Assembly (NCBI GenBank): GCA_913057725.1
Contig: CAJXOS010000064.1
Coordinates: 1-33,015, forward strand
DNA length: 33,015 nt
Reading direction: 5' to 3'
Source of the DNA: an uncultured Lewinella sp.
GTDB taxonomy: Bacteria > Bacteroidota > Bacteroidia > Chitinophagales > Saprospiraceae
The position numbers and the translations under genes are program-made. Every line of letters begins with the position of its first letter. Positions within the stretch are counted from its first letter, which is position 1. Positions 15,012 through 23,032 of this stretch are shown piece after piece. Below the pieces are notes generated by a model. That model had not been told where the DNA came from, searched no databases, and saw only the letters and a program-made list of their open reading frames with translations.

Positions 15012-16088
15012 ATGAAATCACGATTCACAGTTAGTCTCTCGTTCCTTTTCGCTTTGCTTCTAGCCAGCATGTCCTATGGCCAGAAACTGGCGGAACCATT
15101 TGAATTCCAGTTTGAAGGCAAGACCCTCCGTGGGCTGATAGAACGGCCACAAGAGGTAGCACCATCTGCGCTGGTCATCATTATACCCGGCTCTGGTAAA
15201 ACCAACTTCGTTGAAGGCCGATGGTATTCCAGACTGCGCGACCAATTTATTAAGGAGGGCTTGGCCGTTTGCTTTTGGGACAAGATGGGCTGTGGCCAAA
15301 GCGAAGGCACTTTCGATGAATTGCAGCCAGTAGACAATTCCGCCGAGGAAGCTATTGCCGCGATTCAGGAACTGAAACGGCGTGAGGTGCCTGGCCTCCA
15401 GAAAATTGGCTTGTGGGGCCTTAGCCGAGCGGGGTGGATCTGCCCCTTAATTATCAAGCAGTACCCCATTGATTTCTGGATATCCGTCAGTGGTACCGAC
15501 GATAAGGAGAACTACGGCTACTTGCTAAAATCTAATCTCATTATTGCTGGAAAAGAGGAGGCTGAAGTGGAAATTCTGTACCATGCCTGGCGAGAAAGTC
15601 ACCGCCTGTCTTGCACTGGTGGTACACTAGAGGAGACCATGGAGGCTGTTCGTCCGCTACAACTTGATAGCACCTCCCGGCGGCTGTTTGGTTATAGCGA
15701 ACCCCGGCCGATCACAGAAGCTGATCGTCTAGAGTACAAGGCCCGAAATGATATCTACACCAGCAAGGGACATTTTGATGAAGCCAGTGGCTTATGGGTT
15801 TACTTGGAGGATTTTGAAGAAACTTTAAGTGCTATTGATTGCCCGGTGCTTGCACTATTCGGAGCCAATGACTCGCAGGTGGATTGGCGCAAGACCAAAG
15901 CATTGTATGAGCGTACCCTCGACAGTACGAACACCACCTATCAGGTGTTCGAAAACTGTAATCATAATATGCACAGATGCATCACTTGCGCCTACGGCGA
16001 GGATCTTTCTGCACTTCAGTGGCAGTCTTGTGATGGGTACTATGACACAATGCACACTTGGTTAAAGGAGCAGGGAATTGTGAAGTAA
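15012..16088 (+). CDS. Exported alpha/beta hydrolase (S33/S9-like)
   Basis: The ATG at 15012 gives 358 residues and puts a signal peptide (ending SMSYGQ) at the N terminus; an ATG two codons earlier is nearly equivalent. The fold shows an oxyanion strand VIIIPGSGKTN, the nucleophile elbow GLSRAG (Ser138), Asp287 in GANDSQVDW and His318 in NCNHNMH, so the triad is complete. Between Ser and Asp is a lid-like insert of ~130 residues rich in charged residues. Family members are esterases, acyl transferases or peptidases; substrate unknown. Gene spacing (80 bases after the cyclase gene, 43 before the next esterase) suggests a shared transcript in part. Confidence 0.86.
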   Translation: MKSRFTVSLSFLFALLLASMSYGQKLAEPFEFQFEGKTLRGLIERPQEVAPSALVIIIPGSGKTNFVEGRWYSRLRDQFIKEGLAVCFWDKMGCGQSEGTFDELQPVDNSAEEAIAAIQELKRREVPGLQKIGLWGLSRAGWICPLIIKQYPIDFWISVSGTDDKENYGYLLKSNLIIAGKEEAEVEILYHAWRESHRLSCTGGTLEETMEAVRPLQLDSTSRRLFGYSEPRPITEADRLEYKARNDIYTSKGHFDEASGLWVYLEDFEETLSAIDCPVLALFGANDSQVDWRKTKALYERTLDSTNTTYQVFENCNHNMHRCITCAYGEDLSALQWQSCDGYYDTMHTWLKEQGIVK

Positions 16089-16110
16089 CTGTCTTCCTAC
16101 TGTATCTTTC
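16078..16110 (+). promoter_or_regulatory. Putative promoter of the esterase gene at 16132
   Basis: TTG (16078-16080), 22 bases and TATCTTTC (16103-16110) fit the Bacteroidota promoter with one mismatch in the -7 box. It overlaps the end of the preceding gene and would give a leader of only about 15 bases. Confidence 0.45.
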
Positions 16111-16131
16111 GGGGGAAGTAAAAACCCGAAT

Positions 16132-17094
16132 ATGAATGTCAAGCCTATCCTGTTTGCGCTACTAGTTGGCATTAGCCTGCACTGTTGCGGGCAAGATTTC
16201 CAGGAGATTGTTCTACACCAAATTGATTCTTCTGATTTGTACATCAATGATGGTAGTAGTACAGAATTATTCTATCTCAAGCTCGTTCCTCATGTTCCGC
16301 CCAAAGGCGCTATTATCGTTTTCCCCTCGGGAGGGGAGACCATCGAGGACCTTCTACAGCAGATAGATATTCCACAACTTGCCTACAAGAGAGGACTCGT
16401 AACGATTGTCCCTTCCATTAATTGGGGCACTGAAGATCGCGCAGTAGAAATACAAATCCTCAATGAGATCATTCGCCAGGTTATTGAGGAGGATAAAATT
16501 CCGGAAGACCGTTTTGTATTGGGTGGCCTTTCAAATGGAGTAATGATTTCTTTGGTTTACGCTCAAGAGGCTGCAAGAAATCCTGAAAATACAGCAGTAC
16601 GCCCGATGGGAGTATTTGCATTGGATGTTCCCTTAGATAAGACCCATATGTACGAATATTGCCAGCGCGAACTGGCGCGTAATTTTTCGGATGCAGGAAT
16701 GGGCGAAGCACGCTGGATTATGGATAGATTTGAGCGAATGTACGGAGGCTCGCCACAAGAATATCCGGATCGCTACATCGCCGCTTCTATTTATTCTAAT
16801 GGCGTAAAAAACGGAGGTAACGCGCAGTACCTAAAAGATATGCCGATAAGAATGTACACAGATCTTGATGTAGATTGGCTGATGGAGCAAAGACGTAGGG
16901 ACCTGTATGACTGGAATGGCACGGACATCGTAGCTATGGTCAATGATCTAAAGTTGATGGGCAATCAGGACGCCAATGTTATTATCACAATGGGTAAAGG
17001 CGTTCGACTTGATGGTCGCCGGCATCCACATTCCTGGTCGATCATGGATAATGAAGATTGTATCAATTGGATCATGAAATTAATCGAAGAGTAA
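16132..17094 (+). CDS. Exported alpha/beta hydrolase fold esterase-like protein
   Basis: The 320-residue product begins with a signal peptide (MNVKPILFALLVGISLHCCGQ); Cys18 or Cys19 could be lipidated, although the sites are not ideal. The fold shows AIIVFPSGGETIED (oxyanion region), the elbow GGLSNGV with nucleophile Ser134, and a likely catalytic His298 or His300 in GRRHPHSW near the C terminus. The acidic partner is not certain; an Asp in MYTDLDVDW (about 240) is a candidate. Resembles predicted exported esterases or polysaccharide deacylases; I cannot name a substrate. It lies in a row of three related exported hydrolase genes. Confidence 0.8.
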   Translation: MNVKPILFALLVGISLHCCGQDFQEIVLHQIDSSDLYINDGSSTELFYLKLVPHVPPKGAIIVFPSGGETIEDLLQQIDIPQLAYKRGLVTIVPSINWGTEDRAVEIQILNEIIRQVIEEDKIPEDRFVLGGLSNGVMISLVYAQEAARNPENTAVRPMGVFALDVPLDKTHMYEYCQRELARNFSDAGMGEARWIMDRFERMYGGSPQEYPDRYIAASIYSNGVKNGGNAQYLKDMPIRMYTDLDVDWLMEQRRRDLYDWNGTDIVAMVNDLKLMGNQDANVIITMGKGVRLDGRRHPHSWSIMDNEDCINWIMKLIEE

Positions 17095-17212
17095 GGCTGG
17101 AAATCAATCGCTTGTAAGCTCGATTTGCTTGTGGTGCCCTCTTTTGCTAATTGGTCTTTAATGGATAATAGCTATTTTCATTAGTAGAAAATTGACCATT
17201 AAAGCAGCGAAT

Positions 17213-18646
17213 ATGAGGATTCTACTATCAATACTCGGCTTGGCAGTTTGTCAAATGTGTTTTTCTCAGCAGTGGGTTGATACCACTTTTCAGATCACCA
17301 CAACCACTGATATCGTATATGGTGAGGCAGTAGATTTCAAAGGAGCAAACTACTTGCTGGACATGGATATCTCGGTACCAGTCGACGATACTCCACCAGA
17401 ATGTGGTCGGCCCCTGATGGTCGTTGTTCATGGCGGAGCCTGGTATGCCGGTGATAAAGCGGAAGGATATCCGGTTCGACTGCGGCAGGACTTTGCCAAG
17501 CGGGGATATGTAACGGCCTCGGTCAATTATCGACTTGGTTTATTCAATACGCATCAGCAAATTGACTGTGTCTTATTGGATGGTTGGAAATGCTGGAATA
17601 TGGCGGACACCATCGAGTGGTACCGGGCTAATTACCGGGCTATTCAAGATGTTCGCGGAGCCATTCGTTATCTCGTCAATAATAGAGCAGATTATAATAT
17701 CGACCCCGATAACGTATTTCTGGTGGGGGAGAGCGCCGGAGGTTTTGTCGTTCTAGGCGCAGGCTTTATCGATGATCCATCCGAAATTTTAGCACCCCTG
17801 GTAGATGAATATCCTGATGTTCAGGCACCACACGCCATTTATGAAGCTCGCTGTATTCGTACGCTTGGACTAGCAGACAGTATTGAAGAAATGGATTTGA
17901 GCAGGCCTGCCTTGGGGGATGTGGAAGGGGAAACGAATCTCCCACTTGAGGAGAATTATCAAATTCGAGCTGTTGGCAATATTTACGGAGGTGTATTCAA
18001 TAATATTTTTGCTACGCATGCATCGGCGGCTCCGGCTTTGTATCTGTACCACCAACCTTGTGACTTGATTGTGCCATTCAACTATAATAGGCTACTAGCT
18101 GGATACAGTTTCTGCGCTACGGGCTTTCCCTCCTTTTGCCAGTATATTATCAATCGACCATTTAGTTATGGCTCAAAGGGGATTACCACCTTAATTGATA
18201 GTTTGGTGGCGAACAATGTCCCCGCTCCAGATTACTATTTCGATAATAGTGGAAACTCCTATAGCTGCCTGGAGCAGGTAGCCAATCCAAGTATAGGTTG
18301 CCATGCCATCGATAGTTACTGGCTCAGGACCAACAATATGGCTACCTATTTCTCAGACAAGATTAATGCTTGTAGTATTACAAGTAGTGCAGATCTTTCA
18401 TCAGCTACACAACCGGTGCTGGTCTATCCTAATCCTACCGATGACTGGTTGAGCTTGCGAGTGGCTTCGTACCAGAGTAACGTCAGGGTGAGGCTATACA
18501 ACTTGGCTGGGATACCGTTGGATGAGCAGCTCTTCCTTCAGCAGAATGAGTTGAGGATGGATGTTTCTAAGCTAGCAAGTGGTTACTACTTGGTCTCTAT
18601 TGAGGTCGATGACCAAATCTTTTTTGCTTCATTTGTCAAATCCTGA
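17213..18646 (+). CDS. Secreted carboxylesterase with T9SS type A sorting domain
   Basis: The ATG at 17213 starts a signal peptide (MRILLSILGLAVCQMCFSQ); the product has 477 residues. The alpha/beta-hydrolase domain has the oxyanion motif VVHGGAWYAG, the segment VRGAIRYLVNNRADYNIDP and the elbow GESAGG with Ser174, as in type-B carboxylesterases and acetyl-xylan-type esterases. Candidate partners are Asp in CDLIVPF and His in GCHAIDSY. Several Cys could form disulfides. Residues ~400-477 are a T9SS type A sorting domain: VYPNPTDDWLSLRV, then VRVRLYNLAGIPL, then LASGYYLVSIEV. The enzyme should cross the outer membrane through the type IX system and become cell-surface bound or released. Confidence 0.9.
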   Translation: MRILLSILGLAVCQMCFSQQWVDTTFQITTTTDIVYGEAVDFKGANYLLDMDISVPVDDTPPECGRPLMVVVHGGAWYAGDKAEGYPVRLRQDFAKRGYVTASVNYRLGLFNTHQQIDCVLLDGWKCWNMADTIEWYRANYRAIQDVRGAIRYLVNNRADYNIDPDNVFLVGESAGGFVVLGAGFIDDPSEILAPLVDEYPDVQAPHAIYEARCIRTLGLADSIEEMDLSRPALGDVEGETNLPLEENYQIRAVGNIYGGVFNNIFATHASAAPALYLYHQPCDLIVPFNYNRLLAGYSFCATGFPSFCQYIINRPFSYGSKGITTLIDSLVANNVPAPDYYFDNSGNSYSCLEQVANPSIGCHAIDSYWLRTNNMATYFSDKINACSITSSADLSSATQPVLVYPNPTDDWLSLRVASYQSNVRVRLYNLAGIPLDEQLFLQQNELRMDVSKLASGYYLVSIEVDDQIFFASFVKS

Positions 18647-18766
18647 GCAAGGCATTCTAATTTTGAGCCTGATACCTCAAACTTAATCACCATACGAATC
18701 ATTGTACCCCTGAATGATCTGCATGTTTGTACCGATATGCGGTGCAGGCTGAATCAAATTATTGGC

Positions 18767-19540
18767 ATGCGTTACACATCTTTCTATGCGCTTTTTGTTT
18801 TCATTCTTATCGGAAGCTGCTCCCAGGAACAAGGACAACCAGTTAATAGTACAGCACCCGATTTAGAGGCCTTCCTCCAAGGAAAAAGACTGGAATACCT
18901 GGTGACATCCGAAGAACTGGCTAATCGCGCCTTGGGTGTAGCCATTAACTTCATAGACACCTCCTTTTGTTTTCTGACCTACTACAACGGATTGGAAGAA
19001 CCTGAGCGGATTCAGCCCTACAAACTAGTCGCTCGGTGGAACATGACCGAAGGCCCAACGGGTCCACAAATTGCGGTTAGAAGCCAGTTGTTCAACTTCG
19101 ACTTGCGGGTGTTGTCCTTTGACGCTAGCTCCTGCCAACTGGAGACAGAGGTGCAAGGCGTTACCAAAAAGGTAAAAGGTCTATTCCAGAGTCGGCAAAT
19201 GCCTGAAGGACGGTACCAAGCTAGAAAGAAAAAACTCCAAGGAGAATGGACTGGAAATGCGATCGAAGGATCAGAATCCATTAGTCTAAATCTGGACGCT
19301 ACGACTACCCAAATTCAGAAGGGTGAGGGCACTTCCTTGAGCACACCTTGGCATCTTTCCTATGACGGGCGCTACATCATCCTTCCTGAGCTGGAAGAGG
19401 CGGTGATGCTTTCACAAGATGCCATGGGCCTGCCGGTTAGTGAACTGGGAAAAACACTCTACCTCACTTTTATCAGTTCTACGAGTGCGGTGTACGAGCA
19501 GTACCGTGTGGAGAAAGCACCAGAACCTTCAAAGATCTAG
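18767..19540 (+). CDS. Lipoprotein of unknown function
   Basis: The ATG at 18767 places the lipoprotein signal properly (lipobox IGSC, Cys18); the product has 257 residues. An upstream in-frame ATG would add ten non-signal residues. The mature part is mainly beta (strands at AIAVRSQLFNFDLRVLSF, then SISLNLDATTTQIQ and YIILPELEEAVML). There are few Cys and no catalytic motif I recognise. The pattern of two similar beta halves separated by a Lys-rich turn (RKKKLQGEW) hints at a lipocalin-like or small barrel protein, which is only inference. Confidence 0.8.
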   Translation: MRYTSFYALFVFILIGSCSQEQGQPVNSTAPDLEAFLQGKRLEYLVTSEELANRALGVAINFIDTSFCFLTYYNGLEEPERIQPYKLVARWNMTEGPTGPQIAVRSQLFNFDLRVLSFDASSCQLETEVQGVTKKVKGLFQSRQMPEGRYQARKKKLQGEWTGNAIEGSESISLNLDATTTQIQKGEGTSLSTPWHLSYDGRYIILPELEEAVMLSQDAMGLPVSELGKTLYLTFISSTSAVYEQYRVEKAPEPSKI

Positions 19541-19546
19541 AAGTCG

Positions 19547-19554
19547 TATTTTTG
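19547..19554 (+). promoter_or_regulatory. Putative -7 box of the GyrI-like gene
   Basis: TATTTTTG fits TAnnTTTG exactly and lies about 50 bases before the ATG at 19605. No clear TTG lies at the proper distance upstream. Confidence 0.35.
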
Positions 19555-19604
19555 ACTCAGTACCCGAGTAATTCACATTTGAAATCACCTCTATTCTAAC
19601 CACT

Positions 19605-20057
19605 ATGGATTCTACCTCTTTCCAACTCATTGGCATCCGCCTTCCACACAAAACCACTAATGAAAATGGCCAGTCTATGCAGGACTGCGGTCAGCTTTGG
19701 CAACGGTTTGAACAAGAAAAAATCTTCGATCAGATCCCCAATAAAGTCGGCAATGAAGTGTACGCGGTCTACTTTGAATATGAGGGCGACCATACCCAGC
19801 CTTTTTCCTATTTCATCGGGGCCAAGGTAGAAGCTAGGTCAACTCCGCCAGCTGGCTTGGATAGTCTTGATATTCCGGGCCAAACCTACGAGAAGGTAGT
19901 TGCGAAGGGGCAGATGCCAGCTTGTATCGGTGCGGCATGGCGATCCATCTGGGAATCCGATATCAATCGCGCCTTTGGTTACGATTTAGAGTGCTACGAC
20001 GAGAGAAGCTACGATTGGAGCAATGCGGAAGTAGATATCTTCCTCTCTAAGCGCTAA
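19605..20057 (+). CDS. GyrI-like small-molecule-binding domain protein
   Basis: The 150-residue product is a single GyrI-like / AraC effector-binding domain without a DNA-binding part. It shows the opening strand FQLIGIRLPHK, the helix QLWQRFEQEKIFDQIPNK, the strand EVYAVYFEYEGD, the FSYFIGAKVE segment and the closing IPGQTYEKVVAKG and VDIFLSKR. Family members bind hydrophobic or cationic ligands, or interact with DNA gyrase (SbmC). No signal peptide, so it is cytoplasmic. Ligand unknown; an acidic residue in the pocket would favour cationic drugs, but I cannot place it. It stands between two exported proteins without apparent functional link. Confidence 0.85.
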   Translation: MDSTSFQLIGIRLPHKTTNENGQSMQDCGQLWQRFEQEKIFDQIPNKVGNEVYAVYFEYEGDHTQPFSYFIGAKVEARSTPPAGLDSLDIPGQTYEKVVAKGQMPACIGAAWRSIWESDINRAFGYDLECYDERSYDWSNAEVDIFLSKR

Positions 20058-20169
20058 GACGGGAAGTTTCCGGCGTAACCACCACAATACTCATTTACTG
20101 CATCTAGAATATCAACTACCAACCTGTCTGGTCGGGTAGGTGATATCCTCGTGCCCTCTCCGTAATTTG

Positions 20170-20177
20170 TATCTTTT
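20170..20177 (+). promoter_or_regulatory. Putative -7 box of the S41 peptidase gene
   Basis: TATCTTTT, one base off TAnnTTTG, lies 22 bases before the ATG at 20200. It matches the TATCTTT core seen before other genes here. Confidence 0.35.
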
Positions 20178-20199
20178 AATCACACTAAACTTTGAAAGA

Positions 20200-21588
20200 A
20201 TGACCCGACTTTTTTTACTCGTAGCAGTACTTTTCTGCTGCACCCTAGCCACTGCGCAAGAGGATGCGCTTACCGCTGAATACAAGCAAGCGGCTATTGA
20301 GCGCCTCAACCAATTGATGAATGACCGCTATGTTTTCCCGGATGTAGCAAAAGCTACGGAAGCGCATCTATTGGAGCAATGGGAAGCTGGCCACTTTGAT
20401 CAGTTTACGGAAGATGAGTCATTTGCAGAGGCATTGACAGTATCCGTACAGTCGATCAATAAGGATAAGCATATGCGCATTTGGGCGAACCCTGTTTACG
20501 AAGCGCCACCAAATACACCGGAGCACCGCATTGAGGAGCAATTGGCTCGTATGGATCGCTCCCGCCGTGGGAATTATGGATTTAGTTCGGTGCAAGTATT
20601 GGAAGGCAATGTGGGATACCTAGACCTCCGCGGCTTTGCTGGCTTGGAAAATGGCAAAGCACATGCCGACGCTGCGATGAAACTGCTGGGTCGCACCGAT
20701 GCTGTCATCTTTGACTTGCGTAAAAACGGTGGAGGTAGCCCACGCATGGTGCAGTACCTATGTAGTTTTTTCTTCGATGAAAAAGTACACCTCAATAGCC
20801 TATACTGGCGTCAAGGTGATGAGACCGAGGAGTTCTGGACCCTCGATGAAGTAGGTGGTAACCGCATGCCTGATGTACCCCTGTTTATCATCACCAGTGA
20901 CCGTACATTTTCTGGCGCGGAAGAATTCTCTTACAACATGCAGACTCGGGAGCGTGCCACGCTTGTAGGCGAAACTACTGGAGGTGGCGCAAACCCAGGT
21001 GGTAGTGTGTCAATCAATGAAAACTTGCGCGTATTCATTCCGGTAGGCCGGGCTATCAATCCAGTCACCAAAACCAATTGGGAAGGTGTTGGTGTTGTGC
21101 CAGAAGTCAAAGTAGACCAAGAGGCAGCTTATGACAAGACCTTGGCTCTGGCTCAGGAAGCTGCTGAAAGTTACCGTGCCGAGAAAAAGGAACGCTTTAC
21201 AGCAATGTTCATGGACTTGAATGCGCAGTTTGAGACGTATTCTGAGGGCAAGTCAGATGCAGCAATCCTACAGCAACTAACCGCTTGTAAGGAGGCCAAC
21301 TTAATGGGTGAAGGAGATATCAATATCCTGGGCTATGAGCACTTGATGCAGCTGGAGAAGCCCAATGTCGCGGAAGCCATTTTCCGTGCTAATACTCTGT
21401 TGTACCCCCATTCTGCTAATGTATACGATAGCTATGGCGAAGCCTTGATGATGAATGGCAAACTGGAGGCTAGTGCCGAGAACTTCCAGCGCGCTGTCGA
21501 TCTGGCCATCGAAAATGAAGATGGTAACCTAGAGGTCTTTAAGCGCAACCTGGCCAATGTGAAGAGCAAATTGGAGGCTAAAGACTAA
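20200..21588 (+). CDS. Exported S41-family (IRBP/tail-specific type) peptidase with TPR tail
   Basis: The ATG at 20200 begins a signal peptide (ending LATAQ); the product has 462 residues. Residues 25-130 form the helical N-terminal domain of IRBP-like S41 proteins. The catalytic core shows VIFDLRKNGGGSPRMV and the nucleophile Ser238 in RTFSGAEE, then LVGETTGGGANPGG. The usual PDZ domain of C-terminal processing peptidases appears to be absent, as in IRBP-like members. Residues ~385-455 form one or two TPR-like helical hairpins (YDSYGEALMMNGKLEASAENF). It should act in the periplasm or at the surface on unstructured peptides or C termini. Confidence 0.9.
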   Translation: MTRLFLLVAVLFCCTLATAQEDALTAEYKQAAIERLNQLMNDRYVFPDVAKATEAHLLEQWEAGHFDQFTEDESFAEALTVSVQSINKDKHMRIWANPVYEAPPNTPEHRIEEQLARMDRSRRGNYGFSSVQVLEGNVGYLDLRGFAGLENGKAHADAAMKLLGRTDAVIFDLRKNGGGSPRMVQYLCSFFFDEKVHLNSLYWRQGDETEEFWTLDEVGGNRMPDVPLFIITSDRTFSGAEEFSYNMQTRERATLVGETTGGGANPGGSVSINENLRVFIPVGRAINPVTKTNWEGVGVVPEVKVDQEAAYDKTLALAQEAAESYRAEKKERFTAMFMDLNAQFETYSEGKSDAAILQQLTACKEANLMGEGDINILGYEHLMQLEKPNVAEAIFRANTLLYPHSANVYDSYGEALMMNGKLEASAENFQRAVDLAIENEDGNLEVFKRNLANVKSKLEAKD

Positions 21589-21600
21589 TGAAGCCTTGAA

Positions 21601-21640
21601 TGGAAAATCGTGGAGTTAAGTCTACGGTTTTCCATTTCTC
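21601..21640 (+). terminator. Terminator after the S41 peptidase gene
   Basis: TGGAAAATCGT (21601-21611) pairs with ACGGTTTTCCA (21624-21634), 10 of 11 plus a G-U, around a 12-base loop, followed by a T-rich run. It starts 12 bases after the stop codon. Confidence 0.75.
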
Positions 21641-21751
21641 ATTCTACTTTCTCTGAAACTACCTCCCAGGTCACAGTTCAATTCAGACCTTACTACTGCA
21701 AACCTCTCTCAGTGTTGCTCAACAACCTATCCCTTTGGTGCACACTACCGG

Positions 21752-21781
21752 TTTGTGAATAAAGATAAGATCGTACCTTAT
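21752..21781 (+). promoter_or_regulatory. Putative promoter of the beta-propeller gene
   Basis: TTTG (21752-21755), 18 bases and TACCTTAT (21774-21781) resemble TTTG-N-TAnnTTTG with two mismatches at the end. It lies 27 bases before the ATG. CGTACCTTAT also occurs upstream of the SulP gene. Confidence 0.4.
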
Positions 21782-21807
21782 CGCTTATTCCAAACACGCT
21801 CCAGCTG

Positions 21808-22929
21808 ATGAAAATAAAACAGTCCTTTCTTGGGTGGAAATATATCTACAGCTTTGGTGACTACATACTGTGTCGTCAGCAGGCTGATTCACCGCGATTC
21901 CTCATCAGATCGATGGAAGACTTCCAGGAGGTTACAGAGATTCAGATTGATTTACCAGGAGTCCTCCAATACAAGACGCGCGAGCATATTCTCATTATTC
22001 ATTCGCTATCTCGCGATTGCCACCAGTTGTACCGTTTAGATTTCCTCACGCTCAACTTAGAGAGCCTAACGCTAGATGAGCCTTACCGCATTTCTGGCTT
22101 CAATAACTCGGGTGAGTATGTACTCTCCAACCGGAATAACAAGGGCTTCTATTTTGCCGACGCAGATTTTCGTCCGAGCCGACGTCTGAATTTGAAACAA
22201 AGTTATGCGTTGACAGATACTGGAGTCCTGTATTACAACATCAACAAGTACTCTCATCCCGAGGATAATTCCATTTTGTACGAGGACATTAAATCCGGTT
22301 ATCCAATCTGGCAATTAGACTTTACGGACAAAATCAAAAAGTGCCTCATCTGGAATGGTCACTTTCTCTTGAAAACGATTTTGGATGGGAAAAGCACCTT
22401 GTTGTCAGTGGAAATGGCAACGGGCGAAATCAAGTGGAAATTTAATACAGTTGGCCATTTTATGCTCTTTGCTCCCAATGGAGAAGCGTTGCTTGTTGCG
22501 CACTCGAATGTATTGGAAACCATTGACCTTAGCACTGGACAGCTGCTAAGCCGCCATGAATTGAAAGTGGAGAAACTGCGCCACTTTGTCGCTTACCTAA
22601 GCATAGATGAAACGGGGGTGTACTACATCTACGGTGTGGGAGGTGAGGCCACACAGTTCGGAAAGATAGACAGAAGCAGTGGAGTGGTAAACTGGGAGTA
22701 CCACTTCGAGCCTACTGAGCTTCCGCAGAATATAGTCCGACATTGGATTGGGCTGAATAATCAGCAGCACGTCCTTGGTCTGGATAGGCCGAACTCTGAG
22801 CCATACCTGATCTTAATGGACCCCATGGAGGAAGAGAATCAAAAACTCCGAACCATAATTGACGATCAAATCACGGACTTGGGCATAGCAATCAAGGAAA
22901 GACATGCACGTAAACGGCGACGGAAATAG
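21808..22929 (+). CDS. Cytoplasmic beta-propeller (PQQ/WD-like) protein, unknown function
   Basis: The 373-residue product lacks a signal peptide. Repeated four-stranded blade patterns recur, e.g. SFGDYILCRQQ, ILIIHSLSRD, VLYYNINKY, LLKTILDGKSTLLSVEMATG, and VLETIDLSTGQLLSRHEL. The DxxTG-(E/Q)-type turns (MATGEIKWKF, LSTGQLLSRH, RSSGVVNWEY) are those of PQQ-like propellers, seven or so blades in all. It ends in a basic tail rich in Arg and Lys (IKERHARKRRRK), which may bind nucleic acid or membranes. No catalytic residues were seen. A bacterial propeller without export signal may serve as a protein scaffold; its partner is unknown. Confidence 0.75.
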   Translation: MKIKQSFLGWKYIYSFGDYILCRQQADSPRFLIRSMEDFQEVTEIQIDLPGVLQYKTREHILIIHSLSRDCHQLYRLDFLTLNLESLTLDEPYRISGFNNSGEYVLSNRNNKGFYFADADFRPSRRLNLKQSYALTDTGVLYYNINKYSHPEDNSILYEDIKSGYPIWQLDFTDKIKKCLIWNGHFLLKTILDGKSTLLSVEMATGEIKWKFNTVGHFMLFAPNGEALLVAHSNVLETIDLSTGQLLSRHELKVEKLRHFVAYLSIDETGVYYIYGVGGEATQFGKIDRSSGVVNWEYHFEPTELPQNIVRHWIGLNNQQHVLGLDRPNSEPYLILMDPMEEENQKLRTIIDDQITDLGIAIKERHARKRRRK

Positions 22930-23032
22930 CCAGAATAAAATTTTATCGTTTGGAGCTGTAACAATAGGAGAAGATGCCTCGTCATGTTGATGCATTGATA
23001 GTTCAGTCATCATTAACCTATTTGCAAGCAGT

